Shown here piece after piece: positions 48,481 through 57,679 of a DNA stretch of 64,000 bases (its first letter is position 1; each line of letters starts with the position of its first letter). The DNA is from Cyclobacteriaceae bacterium (GTDB lineage: Bacteria > Bacteroidota > Bacteroidia > Cytophagales > Cyclobacteriaceae), in NCBI GenBank assembly GCA_025350305.1, contig JANXYC010000046.1:1-64000 (forward strand). The letters run 5' to 3'. The notes beneath the pieces are model-generated. The model was given only the letters and a program-made list of their open reading frames with translations. It ran no database searches and was not told the DNA's origin. The position numbers and the translations under genes are program-made.

Positions 48481-49734
48481 ATGCAACCAGCCACAAAAAT
48501 TCATTCCCTCAATATCAACGCAGCTTACGAAGTGCTAAAGTCGGTTGTGTTAAAAACCCCCTTGCAGTTTCACCGCAAGCTTTCGGAGAAGTTTGGTTGT
48601 GAACTTTATTTGAAGCGTGAAGACCTGCAGGTTGTGCGCTCGTATAAAATCCGGGGAGCGTATAACTTAATGCAGAGCCTGGACGAAGGGCAGCGCAAGC
48701 ATGGAGTCGTTTGTGCAAGTGCAGGAAACCATGCACAAGGTGTTGCTTTTTCTTGTAAACTGCTGAACATTCAGGGCGTTATCTACATGCCGGCCATTAC
48801 ACCGAAGCAGAAGATCAACCAGATAAGAATGTTTGGTGGAACCCACATCGAGACTGTATTGATAGGTGATACCTTTGACGAATGCCAGACCCACGCCATA
48901 GAATTCGCGGAGAGAAACGACCGTGTTTTTATTCCGCCGTTTGATCATCCCAAAATAATGGAAGGTCAGGGTACCGTGGGCAAGGAAATTTTGGAAGACC
49001 AATCCCATCTTGATTTTCTTTTTGTGCCGGTGGGAGGAGGAGGCTTGTGTGCGGGGGTAGGCAGTTATTTTCAAACCTATTCACCCCAGACAAAGATTAT
49101 CGGGGCAGAGCCACAGGGCGCACCGTCCATGAAGGAAGCATTGAAAGCAGGCCGGCCGGTTGTGCTTGAAGCTATTCAGCGATTTGTGGATGGCGCTTCC
49201 GTGAAGAAGGTAGGCGATCAAACGTTCCCGATTTGCAAAGAGGTGCTGACCGATCTACTGTTGGTGCCGGAAGGAAAAGTGAGTTCAACCATTCTGCAAT
49301 TATATAATGAGGATGCGATCGTGGCTGAGCCTGCCGGCGCCCTATCCATTGCTGCTTTGGATCAGTATGGGGATAAGTTGAAGGGTAAAAAAGTAGTGTG
49401 TATCCTGAGTGGTGGCAATAATGACATCGACCGGATGCAGGAGATAAAGGAGCGGTCCTTGCTCTACGAAGGGTTAAAGCATTATTTTATTGTTCGCTTT
49501 GCCCAACGCCCCGGGGCATTAAAAGAATTTGTTAACCATATCCTGGGCCCGACGGATGATATTGTTCGTTTTGAATTTATACAAAAGCATAACAAGGAAA
49601 CCGGGCCTGCCTTGATTGGTATTGAAGTGAAATCAAAGGATGATTTTTCTTCCCTGATTGAACGCATGGATCATTATAAACTCAATTACACGCTGATTAA
49701 CCAGCATGAAAACTTGTTTGAGTATTTAGTCTAG
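48481..49734 (+). CDS. ilvA: Threonine dehydratase (biosynthetic)
   Basis: LYLKREDLQVVRSYKIRGAYNLM; ASAGNHAQGVAFSC; VPVGGGGLCAGVGSYF; C-terminal ACT-like domain. Confidence 0.95.
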   Translation: MQPATKIHSLNINAAYEVLKSVVLKTPLQFHRKLSEKFGCELYLKREDLQVVRSYKIRGAYNLMQSLDEGQRKHGVVCASAGNHAQGVAFSCKLLNIQGVIYMPAITPKQKINQIRMFGGTHIETVLIGDTFDECQTHAIEFAERNDRVFIPPFDHPKIMEGQGTVGKEILEDQSHLDFLFVPVGGGGLCAGVGSYFQTYSPQTKIIGAEPQGAPSMKEALKAGRPVVLEAIQRFVDGASVKKVGDQTFPICKEVLTDLLLVPEGKVSSTILQLYNEDAIVAEPAGALSIAALDQYGDKLKGKKVVCILSGGNNDIDRMQEIKERSLLYEGLKHYFIVRFAQRPGALKEFVNHILGPTDDIVRFEFIQKHNKETGPALIGIEVKSKDDFSSLIERMDHYKLNYTLINQHENLFEYLV

Positions 49735-49924
49735 TGCCTGCAACTATTTATTTATAAAAAAGGGGAGCATTCCAGCAACAAGTTTCGACACCTATTAATA
49801 TTAATAGAATCAAATTCGTTGGAACGGCACCAGTAAATCGTTTGCGGTCAATTAATAATTCTTTAATAACACTTTTTTGAACTCACCATCGTAACTTCGC
49901 ATCGGGAAGGGTGCTTTTCAAAGT

Positions 49925-50034
49925 GTCGCGTTGGACTAAAGTCCATGTTGGTTGGACTTGAATAACCCCAGCCTTAAGGCTGGGTTTTATTATCGCGATA
50001 CTGTTAAAGGGCTTTAGCCCAAATGAACCGCGAC
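49925..50034. repeat. Composite hairpin element
   Basis: GTCGCG ... CGCGAC enclosing GGACTAAAGTCC (49933-49944), CCCAGCCTTAAGGCTGGG (49967-49984), TATCGCGATA, GGGCTTTAGCCC (50009-50020). Confidence 0.85.
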
Positions 50035-50089
50035 AAATTGAAATGCACCCGGGGAATAGCTATAAATTCGAAGCTGAATTACATTTACG

Positions 50090-50863
50090 ATGGCACAAGG
50101 TCTTTTAATCGACATGGATGGAGTAGTGTATGGAGGTGATGTGATGATCCCCGGTGCGGATGCGTTTATTAAAAATCTGTTGGATCAGAATATTCCGTTT
50201 AGTTTCATGACCAACAACAGTCAGCGTACACGTCTTGAGGCTGTACGCAAGCTTCATCGGCTTGGTATTGATGTGTCCGAGAGTCATATTTATACCAGCG
50301 CGATGGCGACCGGCAAATTTTTATCCACTCAAATTCCAATGGGCAGTGCTTATGTATTGGGGGAGGGAGGATTGTTAACCAGCCTCCATGAAAATGGCAT
50401 CACGCTGATTGATAATGATCCGGATTTTGTTGTGCTCGGCGAAGGAAGAAACTTTACCCTTGAAATGGTGCAACGCGCAGTGGATATGATATTAGCAGGC
50501 GCAAAATTCATCACCACCAACCGTGATCCATCTCCCAAGAAGAAGGGCTGGAATAATCTCGGTATTGCTGCAACAACCGCCATGATCGAAGAAGCAACCG
50601 GCATCAAGGCGTTTGTGATCGGGAAGCCAAGCCCGGTGATGATGCGGTACGCCAGGAAAGCGCTTGGACTAGAAGCAGCTGAAACGAGTATTATTGGCGA
50701 TACCATGGACACCGACATCAGGGGCGGCGTGCAGATGGGTTACAAAACAATTCTTGTGTTGAGCGGGATTACGCAAAGAGAACAACTCAGCCGTTATGCT
50801 TTCAAGCCCGACATGGTGGTGGAATCTGTGAATGAAATTAAATTCCCGCTGCCTTGGTGGTAG
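50090..50863 (+). CDS. HAD-IIA family hydrolase (NagD-like)
   Basis: GLLIDMDGVVYGGDVMIPGADAFI; FMTNNSQRTR; IIGDTMDTDIRGGVQMGYKTILVLSG. Confidence 0.92.
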   Translation: MAQGLLIDMDGVVYGGDVMIPGADAFIKNLLDQNIPFSFMTNNSQRTRLEAVRKLHRLGIDVSESHIYTSAMATGKFLSTQIPMGSAYVLGEGGLLTSLHENGITLIDNDPDFVVLGEGRNFTLEMVQRAVDMILAGAKFITTNRDPSPKKKGWNNLGIAATTAMIEEATGIKAFVIGKPSPVMMRYARKALGLEAAETSIIGDTMDTDIRGGVQMGYKTILVLSGITQREQLSRYAFKPDMVVESVNEIKFPLPWW

Positions 50864-51006
50864 GGAATGTTTGAACGTGTTGATGTGTTTACGTAAATGC
50901 ATGGTCGAGTTAACATTAGCACGTAAACACTTTAACACCTAAACACATTTTCTTGTTAATCATACATAAAACTATTTTTAATATCCAACCAATTAAACCA
51001 ACAATT

Positions 51007-51420
51007 ATGAAACGTACAGCATCCGCACACTGGGAAGGTGACTTAAAAGCTGGCAAGGGCAGCCTCTCCACACAAAGTACCACTTTAAATAAAACGCAGT
51101 ATTCTTACAACATTCGTTTCGCGGATGGCGTCGGCACAAACCCGGAAGAATTACTGGCCGCCGCGCATGCAGGCTGCTTTACCATGCAGGTGAGCGCGAT
51201 GCTCGGCCAGGCGGGATTTACTCCTGCTTCCCTGGACACTATTGCGTCAGTCAACCTGGAGGGCGGTGCCATCACCGGAGTTCACTTGTCCATCAAAGGC
51301 AAAGTGCCCAACATTTCAGAACAGCAATTTGCGGAGGTAACAAAAAATGCAGAGAAGAATTGTATTGTATCAAAGTCACTAAGCATACCCATCTCGTCTG
51401 ATACGAGCCTTATTAAATAA
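51007..51420 (+). CDS. OsmC family protein
   Basis: MKRTASAHWEGDLKAGKGSLST; GTNPEELLAAAHAGCFTM; AEKNCIVSKSLSIPI. Confidence 0.93.
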   Translation: MKRTASAHWEGDLKAGKGSLSTQSTTLNKTQYSYNIRFADGVGTNPEELLAAAHAGCFTMQVSAMLGQAGFTPASLDTIASVNLEGGAITGVHLSIKGKVPNISEQQFAEVTKNAEKNCIVSKSLSIPISSDTSLIK

Positions 51421-51447
51421 AGTAGACTCGTTAAATAAAGTAGACTC

Positions 51448-51500
51448 GGAGTCAGACTGAGCGGAGTCGAAGTCAAGCTGGGCTTGTCGAAGCTAACGTT
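51448..51500. repeat. Bacteroidetes-type dispersed repeat (gtcagactgagcggagtcgaagtcaagctgggcttgtcgaagc)
   Basis: GACTGAGCGGAGTCGAAGTC motif recognised from general familiarity with Bacteroidetes intergenic repeats. Confidence 0.6.
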
Positions 51501-51576
51501 TGTAAGTGATTTGAAATTTTTTTACAAGATTACTGAACATGTAGTATAAAAATTATCATATTCGTAACAACAAGAA

Positions 51577-51620
51577 ATGCCCTGTCAAGACGAAAGTTTT
51601 GACAGGGCGATTTCGTTTTA
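51577..51620 (+). terminator. Terminator/attenuator-like hairpin upstream of leuC
   Basis: GCCCTGTCAA-gacgaaag-TTTTGACAGGGC then gatttcgtttt. Confidence 0.7.
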
Positions 51621-51648
51621 AAGTACCACGGGCAAACTAACGATTGTT

Positions 51649-53061
51649 GTGAACGACGTAAAACCAAAAACAATTTTTGAAAAGATATGGGATAATCACG
51701 TCGTGAAGCGCGCGGATGGTTACCCGGATGCATTGTTCATCGACCGGCATTTCATCCATGAAGTCACCAGCCCTCAGGCATTTGATGGTTTGAAGAAACG
51801 TGGTATTAACGTTTTTAATACACAGCGTACAACCGCTACCGCCGACCACAACGTTCCCACAAAAGATCAACACCTTCCCATCAAAGAAGCACTATCGCGT
51901 CACCAGGTTGAAACCCTGCGAAAAAATTGTAAGGATTTCGGAATCGAACTGTTCGACCTTGGTCATCCCTTCCAGGGAATCGTGCACATCATTGGTCCGG
52001 AACTTGGATTAACCTTGCCAGGCATGACAATCGTGTGTGGTGACAGTCACACATCAACGCATGGTGCCTTTGGTAACATCGCATTTGGCATCGGCACCAG
52101 TGAGGTGGAGCAAGTGCTGGCCACTCAGTGCATTCTTCAATACAAGCCCAGGACCATGAAGATCGAGATCAATGGAAAACTTGGCAAGGGCGTGGTGAGC
52201 AAGGACATCATTCTTTACATCATTTCACAGCTGACGTCCAGCGGTGCGACGGGCTATTTCGTGGAGTATACAGGAGACACCATCCGCAATCTTTCCATGG
52301 AAGCGCGAATGACGATTTGCAACATGAGTATTGAAATGGGTGCCCGTGGAGGATTAATCGCTCCGGATGAAACAACATTTGATTATATCAAGGGAAGAAG
52401 ATTTTCCCCGCAGGATAAGTCTTTTGATGACAAGGTGGAGGAATGGAAAAAATTAAGAACGGATGACGGTGCCGAGTACGATGCGGTTTTAAAATTTAAT
52501 GCCACCGACATTGCGCCAATGATCACCTACGGCACGAATCCCGGCATGGGCATGCGTATCACGGATCGGATTCCAAAGATGGAAGAACTAAAAGAGATAA
52601 GCGAGCAAGTGTCTTTCAAAAAATCACTTGACTACATGGGCCTGGAACCTGGCTCGCAACTGATTGGCAAAGCCGTTGATTATGTTTTTATCGGCAGTTG
52701 TACCAATGCACGGATTGAGGATCTCCGGCTGGTAGCCTCGATGGTAAAGGGAAAAAAGAAAGCGGCGAACGTGGTGGTATGGGTAATTCCCGGATCCAAA
52801 CAGGTAGAAGAGCAGGCACGGCGCGAAGGTCTCGACAAAATATTTGAAGCCGCTGGTTTTGAATTGAGAAGCCCGGGCTGCTCGGCATGCCTGGGTATGA
52901 ATGAGGATAAAGTTCCTGTTGGAAAATATTGCATCGCCACGTCCAACAGGAATTTTGAGGGAAGACAAGGACCGAAGTCAAGAACTTTTTTGGCCAGCCC
53001 ATTGAGCGCAGCGGCTGCGGCGATAACGGGTAAGGTTACAGATGTAAGAGAGTTTGTATGA
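51649..53061 (+). CDS. leuC: 3-isopropylmalate dehydratase large subunit (GTG start)
   Basis: [74 protein letters not shown]. Confidence 0.96.
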   Translation: MNDVKPKTIFEKIWDNHVVKRADGYPDALFIDRHFIHEVTSPQAFDGLKKRGINVFNTQRTTATADHNVPTKDQHLPIKEALSRHQVETLRKNCKDFGIELFDLGHPFQGIVHIIGPELGLTLPGMTIVCGDSHTSTHGAFGNIAFGIGTSEVEQVLATQCILQYKPRTMKIEINGKLGKGVVSKDIILYIISQLTSSGATGYFVEYTGDTIRNLSMEARMTICNMSIEMGARGGLIAPDETTFDYIKGRRFSPQDKSFDDKVEEWKKLRTDDGAEYDAVLKFNATDIAPMITYGTNPGMGMRITDRIPKMEELKEISEQVSFKKSLDYMGLEPGSQLIGKAVDYVFIGSCTNARIEDLRLVASMVKGKKKAANVVVWVIPGSKQVEEQARREGLDKIFEAAGFELRSPGCSACLGMNEDKVPVGKYCIATSNRNFEGRQGPKSRTFLASPLSAAAAAITGKVTDVREFV

Positions 53062-53645
53062 GCATGAAAGAAAAATTTGGCCTGTTGCGATCTTCTGCTG
53101 TTCCGCTGCCAGACGAGAACATTGATACCGATCAAATCATTCCGGCGCGATTTCTGAAATCCACCACACGTGATGGTTTTGGTGATAACCTTTTCCGTGA
53201 CTGGCGATATGATGATCAAGGAAAAATGGTGAAAGATTTTGTGTTGAATTCACCCCATTACTCAGGAAAAATTCTGGTGGCGGGAAAAAACTTTGGGTGC
53301 GGCAGCAGCCGTGAGCATGCAGCCTGGGCCATTTATGACTATGGGTTTCGTGTGGTGATCTCCAGCTTCTTTGCTGATATTTTTAAAAATAACGCCCTGA
53401 ACAACGGGCTGCTACCCATCGTTGTGTCTGACGCGTATTTGAAAAGACTTTTTAAAACCGTTCATAAGAATCCTGCAACAGAGATTGGGGTTGACTTGCA
53501 AAAACAAACAGTAGAAGTGAATGAACTGGAGGAGCGTTTTGACATCAATCACTATAAAAAAACCTGTATGATCAACGGGTACGATGATATTGACTACTTA
53601 CTGAGTCTGAATAAGGAGATACGGGCGTTCGATCTGACACATTAA
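53058..53645 (+). CDS. leuD: 3-isopropylmalate dehydratase small subunit
   Basis: [41 protein letters not shown]. Confidence 0.96.
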   Translation: MSMKEKFGLLRSSAVPLPDENIDTDQIIPARFLKSTTRDGFGDNLFRDWRYDDQGKMVKDFVLNSPHYSGKILVAGKNFGCGSSREHAAWAIYDYGFRVVISSFFADIFKNNALNNGLLPIVVSDAYLKRLFKTVHKNPATEIGVDLQKQTVEVNELEERFDINHYKKTCMINGYDDIDYLLSLNKEIRAFDLTH

Positions 53646-53648
53646 CTG

Positions 53649-54746
53649 ATGAAGAAAAAAATAATAATTCTCCCCGGTGACGGTATCGGAAAAGAAGTGA
53701 CAGCTGAAGGGAAAAAGGTTTTGGAAAAGATTGCGGAAATCTTTGACCATACATTTGAATTTGATGAGGCGGTCATTGGTCATGATGCTATTGAGTCAAC
53801 AGGGCAGCCATTGCCTGACGAAACACTTTCTAAACTCAGGAACTGTGATGCAATTTTATTCGGTGCCGTGGGCCATCCTAAGTACGACAATGATCCTACC
53901 CTGAAAGTACGACCCGAGCAAGGGCTGCTTAAAATGCGCAAAGAACTTGGCTTGTATGCCAATCTTCGTCCCATCCGTTTGTTTGAGGAGCTTCTGGATT
54001 CCTCCAGTATCAAAGCGGAGATTTTAAGGGGCGCTGATATTCTTTTCTTCCGGGAGTTGACGGGAGATGTGTATTTCGGAGAGAAAGGAAGAAAGGACAA
54101 TGGTCATACAGCGTATGATGTGATGATTTATCAACGGTATGAAATTGAACGGATCGCCCACAAAGCGTTTCAGGCAGCGCGTACCCGTAAAAAGAAAGTT
54201 ACTTCCGTTGACAAGGCCAACGTGCTGGAAAGTTCCCGGCTGTGGAGAGAAACTGTACAAGAGATCAGTAAGCAGTATGCGGATGTGGCACTTGAACATT
54301 TGTTTGTGGATTCGGCTGCCATGAAGTTGATTCAAAACCCACGCAGCTTTGATGTGATCCTCACGGGAAATCTTTTTGGCGACATCCTTAGCGACGAAGC
54401 ATCTCAGATCGCTGGCTCTATGGGCATGTTGGCATCGGCATCCATAGGTGATACGGTGGGTTTGTATGAACCTATTCACGGCAGTGCACATGATATCACC
54501 GGAAGAGGAATTGCGAATCCGCTGGCCTCAATATTATCCGTTGCGCTACTGTTGGACATTTCTTTTGGATTAAAAGAGGAAGCTGACACGGTCATAACGG
54601 CCATAGAACAAACATTGAAAGCCGGTTTTCGCACAGTTGACATTGCCAATGCGAAAACAGCGAAAGAAAAAATAATAAATACACAGGCGATGGGGAATTG
54701 CGTTTTGAAACAATTGTCCCTGATCAATGTGTCGATTAGTCAATAA
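53649..54746 (+). CDS. leuB: 3-isopropylmalate dehydrogenase
   Basis: IIILPGDGIGKEVTAEGKKVL; DVILTGNLFGDILSDEASQIAGSMGMLASASIG. Confidence 0.96.
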   Translation: MKKKIIILPGDGIGKEVTAEGKKVLEKIAEIFDHTFEFDEAVIGHDAIESTGQPLPDETLSKLRNCDAILFGAVGHPKYDNDPTLKVRPEQGLLKMRKELGLYANLRPIRLFEELLDSSSIKAEILRGADILFFRELTGDVYFGEKGRKDNGHTAYDVMIYQRYEIERIAHKAFQAARTRKKKVTSVDKANVLESSRLWRETVQEISKQYADVALEHLFVDSAAMKLIQNPRSFDVILTGNLFGDILSDEASQIAGSMGMLASASIGDTVGLYEPIHGSAHDITGRGIANPLASILSVALLLDISFGLKEEADTVITAIEQTLKAGFRTVDIANAKTAKEKIINTQAMGNCVLKQLSLINVSISQ

Positions 54747-54767
54747 CACCTGATAATCAAACGAACG

Positions 54768-55931
54768 ATGAGCCACAAAATTCAAATCTTCGACACCACA
54801 CTGCGCGACGGCGAGCAAGTACCAGGTTGCCAGCTCTCTACCGAAGAGAAAGTGATCATTGCCCGTGAGCTTGAGGCGCTGGGTGTTGATGTGATTGAGG
54901 CGGGATTTCCAATTTCCAGCCCCGGCGATTTTCTTTCGGTGGTGGAGATTTCAAAAGCTGTTAAAAATACGATCGTGTGCGGGCTTACACGTGCCAGGAA
55001 AGAAGATATTGACGTGGCCGCGGAGGCTTTGCATCATGCCAAACGTGGACGAATTCATACCGGAATTGGTTCATCGGATATTCACATTAAGCATAAGTTC
55101 AAATCCAATCGTGAGCAAGTGTTGGAGCAAGCCGTTTGGGCTGTGCACTATGCGAAGGGTAAAGGCTATGAAGTTGAGTTTTACGCCGAGGATGCCGGAC
55201 GTGCTGACTTGGCGTTCCTGGCCCGGATGGTAGAAGCGGTGATCGCATCAGGTGCAGACGTAGTGAACATACCTGACACGACGGGATATTGCCTGCCCCA
55301 TTTATATGGGAAGAGAATCCAATACCTGGTCGAAAACGTAAAAAATATTGAGAAAGCTGTTATCTCCGTTCATTGCCATAATGATTTGGGACTCGCTACC
55401 GCCAACACGTTATCAGGCTTGATTAACGGCGCACGTCAGGCGGAAGTGACGATCAATGGAATTGGGGAGCGCGCCGGCAATACCTCTCTGGAGGAAGTAG
55501 CGATGACCATTCAAACACACAAAGACCTTGAGTTGTATACGAATATTAAGTCGGAACGAATTTATGAAATCAGCCAATTGGTTTCAGAGCTAATGCGGAT
55601 GCCCGTACAGGCGAATAAAGCGATCGTGGGAAAAAATGCATTCGCCCATTCTTCCGGTATACATCAGGATGGATTTTTGAAACACGCTGAAAATTATGAA
55701 ATTATCAACCCGGCGGATGTAGGCGTGCCGTCTTCTTCGATCGTTCTTACGGCCCGCAGTGGCCGTGCCGCACTCAAGCACCGCGCGGAATTGTTAGGAC
55801 ATCACGTTGAAGGAGAAGAACTGAACATGTTATATGAGAATTTCCTGCTGGTGGCAGATGAAAAGAAGATGGTCAACGATGCTGATTTGATGGTGTTGAT
55901 GACGAGTCTCCCTGTTCTGATCAACAAGTAA
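54768..55931 (+). CDS. leuA: 2-isopropylmalate synthase, short form without C-terminal LeuA allosteric domain
   Basis: [63 protein letters not shown]; ends at 387 aa. Confidence 0.9.
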   Translation: MSHKIQIFDTTLRDGEQVPGCQLSTEEKVIIARELEALGVDVIEAGFPISSPGDFLSVVEISKAVKNTIVCGLTRARKEDIDVAAEALHHAKRGRIHTGIGSSDIHIKHKFKSNREQVLEQAVWAVHYAKGKGYEVEFYAEDAGRADLAFLARMVEAVIASGADVVNIPDTTGYCLPHLYGKRIQYLVENVKNIEKAVISVHCHNDLGLATANTLSGLINGARQAEVTINGIGERAGNTSLEEVAMTIQTHKDLELYTNIKSERIYEISQLVSELMRMPVQANKAIVGKNAFAHSSGIHQDGFLKHAENYEIINPADVGVPSSSIVLTARSGRAALKHRAELLGHHVEGEELNMLYENFLLVADEKKMVNDADLMVLMTSLPVLINK

Positions 55932-55936
55932 AGATT

Positions 55937-56659
55937 CTATTTCCTAAACTTACCCTTAGCCAGGAACCGGAAATAGTGAAGGGTGGTTTTCAGAACTTTC
56001 ATGTTCGAAGGACCGATCCGTTTGGATGAATGGAGTTTCATAGGCACTTCAATGATTTTTGCGTCGCAATGAATTGAACGCACCAGTATTTCCAGCATGC
56101 ATACAAAACCGGATTCCGTTACGATGCTACCGAATTTATCCTGGATACGCTCCAGCAACGCCACACTATAAATGCGATAAAACGAACTAAGCGTTAGTAC
56201 TTTCACATCAAAGAGAAAACGGAACATGAAATTGGCCACCGCTGAAATAAACTTTCGTAAAAAGGAAGTCTTTTCGAATCCGCCACCGTGGGCATAGACG
56301 GATGAAAGCACGAGGTCATATCCCAATCCATTAAGGGTGCGCATAACGTTGAGAATGCTCAAGTCTGATGTGCTATCAGCCTCTAATGTTACCACCTTGT
56401 CGTCGGGTGAGGCATTTTTTAAGATCCATTCAAAGCCAGTATTGAAGGCAGCCCCAGGGCCACGATGGAGACCATCGCTCAGGATGGTGAAATTTTTACC
56501 GATAAAAAGCTCAGCAATTAATTTCGTGGAATGATCGCTTGACCCATCATCAGAAAAAATATAGTGCACGTCTTCCTGGCTTTGCCATAAAGTCAATTCA
56601 CTATATAGATTGTTAAGATTGGATGCTTCGTTATAAACAGGTATCAGGAAAAAGATCAT
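55937..56659 (-). CDS. Family 2 glycosyltransferase
   Basis: IFFLIPVYNEASNLNNLYSEL; FSDDGSSDHSTKLIAEL; HRGPGAAFNTGFEWIL. Confidence 0.9.
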   Translation of the reverse strand: MIFFLIPVYNEASNLNNLYSELTLWQSQEDVHYIFSDDGSSDHSTKLIAELFIGKNFTILSDGLHRGPGAAFNTGFEWILKNASPDDKVVTLEADSTSDLSILNVMRTLNGLGYDLVLSSVYAHGGGFEKTSFLRKFISAVANFMFRFLFDVKVLTLSSFYRIYSVALLERIQDKFGSIVTESGFVCMLEILVRSIHCDAKIIEVPMKLHSSKRIGPSNMKVLKTTLHYFRFLAKGKFRK

Positions 56660-56660
56660 C

Positions 56661-57641
56661 TCAGGCAGGCTGATTTTTTTGGACTTCCAGGATCGTTAGA
56701 CGTACTGCATCCTCCAGTTTTACTTTTGGCTCATAACCGAGAATACGCTTCGCTTTCGTGAGGTCCGGAATCCTCCGTTGAATATCTTTATATTTTCCAA
56801 ACACCTCACTCAGCGGAACAAATTTTAATTTGAGATCGTGTTTCGTATTGGCAATCCGGTGAATAAGTTTGGCAGTATCCAAAACCGAAAGCTCTTCATC
56901 GTTGCCGATATTAATAATTTCTCCAATTGCCTTATCATTTTCCAGCGCCAGCACGGTGCCATTCACGAGGTTAGACACGAATCCCATCGAACGGGTTTGA
57001 TGTCCGTCACCGTGAATAACAACTTCTTTGTCTTGCAGTATAGCCCGTATGAAAATGGGTACATGACCACCACTCCAGGCGAAACTGGAACGCGGGCTGA
57101 ATCCACCGAAATAGCGAATAACAACGACGGGTACTTTGTGGTCGTGCAGGTAGGCGAACGAAAGCTGCTCACCATAGAGTTTGGAAACAGCATAGCTCCA
57201 TCGCCGGATGAGGCTAGGGCCCAACAACAAATCCCCGTCTTCGTTTAGCGGCAATTCGGGCGACATTCCATAAACATCCGAGGTAGACGCAAACACCACT
57301 TTGCACCCCCACATTTTGGCGGTCTCCAGAACATTTTCGGTGCCTTTTGTATTCACCAGCAACGTTGGAAGACTGATGTCTTTTTCTGAAATTTTTTTTA
57401 CAGCCGCGAGATGGATGATCGTGTCGGTATCTTTTCCAAGAATTTTAAGTGTATCTGTATCCAGGATAGTCACCCGGTAGAACTTGAAGTTTATATGGCC
57501 AAGGCACGAAATTAGGTTATCAAGACTTCCGAAGGAAAGATCATCAATGCCCGTCACCGTATAGTCCTTTTTTAGCAGTTCTTCGGCCAGGTGAGATCCA
57601 ATCATGCCGGCAACCCCTGTGATTAATACTCTTTTTTTCAT
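56661..57641 (-). CDS. NAD-dependent epimerase/dehydratase
   Basis: MKKRVLITGVAGMIGSHLAEELLKKDYTVTGIDDLSFG; YAVSKLYGEQLSFAY. Start placed at MKKRVLIT. Confidence 0.92.
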   Translation of the reverse strand: MKKRVLITGVAGMIGSHLAEELLKKDYTVTGIDDLSFGSLDNLISCLGHINFKFYRVTILDTDTLKILGKDTDTIIHLAAVKKISEKDISLPTLLVNTKGTENVLETAKMWGCKVVFASTSDVYGMSPELPLNEDGDLLLGPSLIRRWSYAVSKLYGEQLSFAYLHDHKVPVVVIRYFGGFSPRSSFAWSGGHVPIFIRAILQDKEVVIHGDGHQTRSMGFVSNLVNGTVLALENDKAIGEIINIGNDEELSVLDTAKLIHRIANTKHDLKLKFVPLSEVFGKYKDIQRRIPDLTKAKRILGYEPKVKLEDAVRLTILEVQKNQPA

Positions 57642-57679
57642 TCTAAATTTTACCTTGTGAAAATTTGATTTTAACAATA

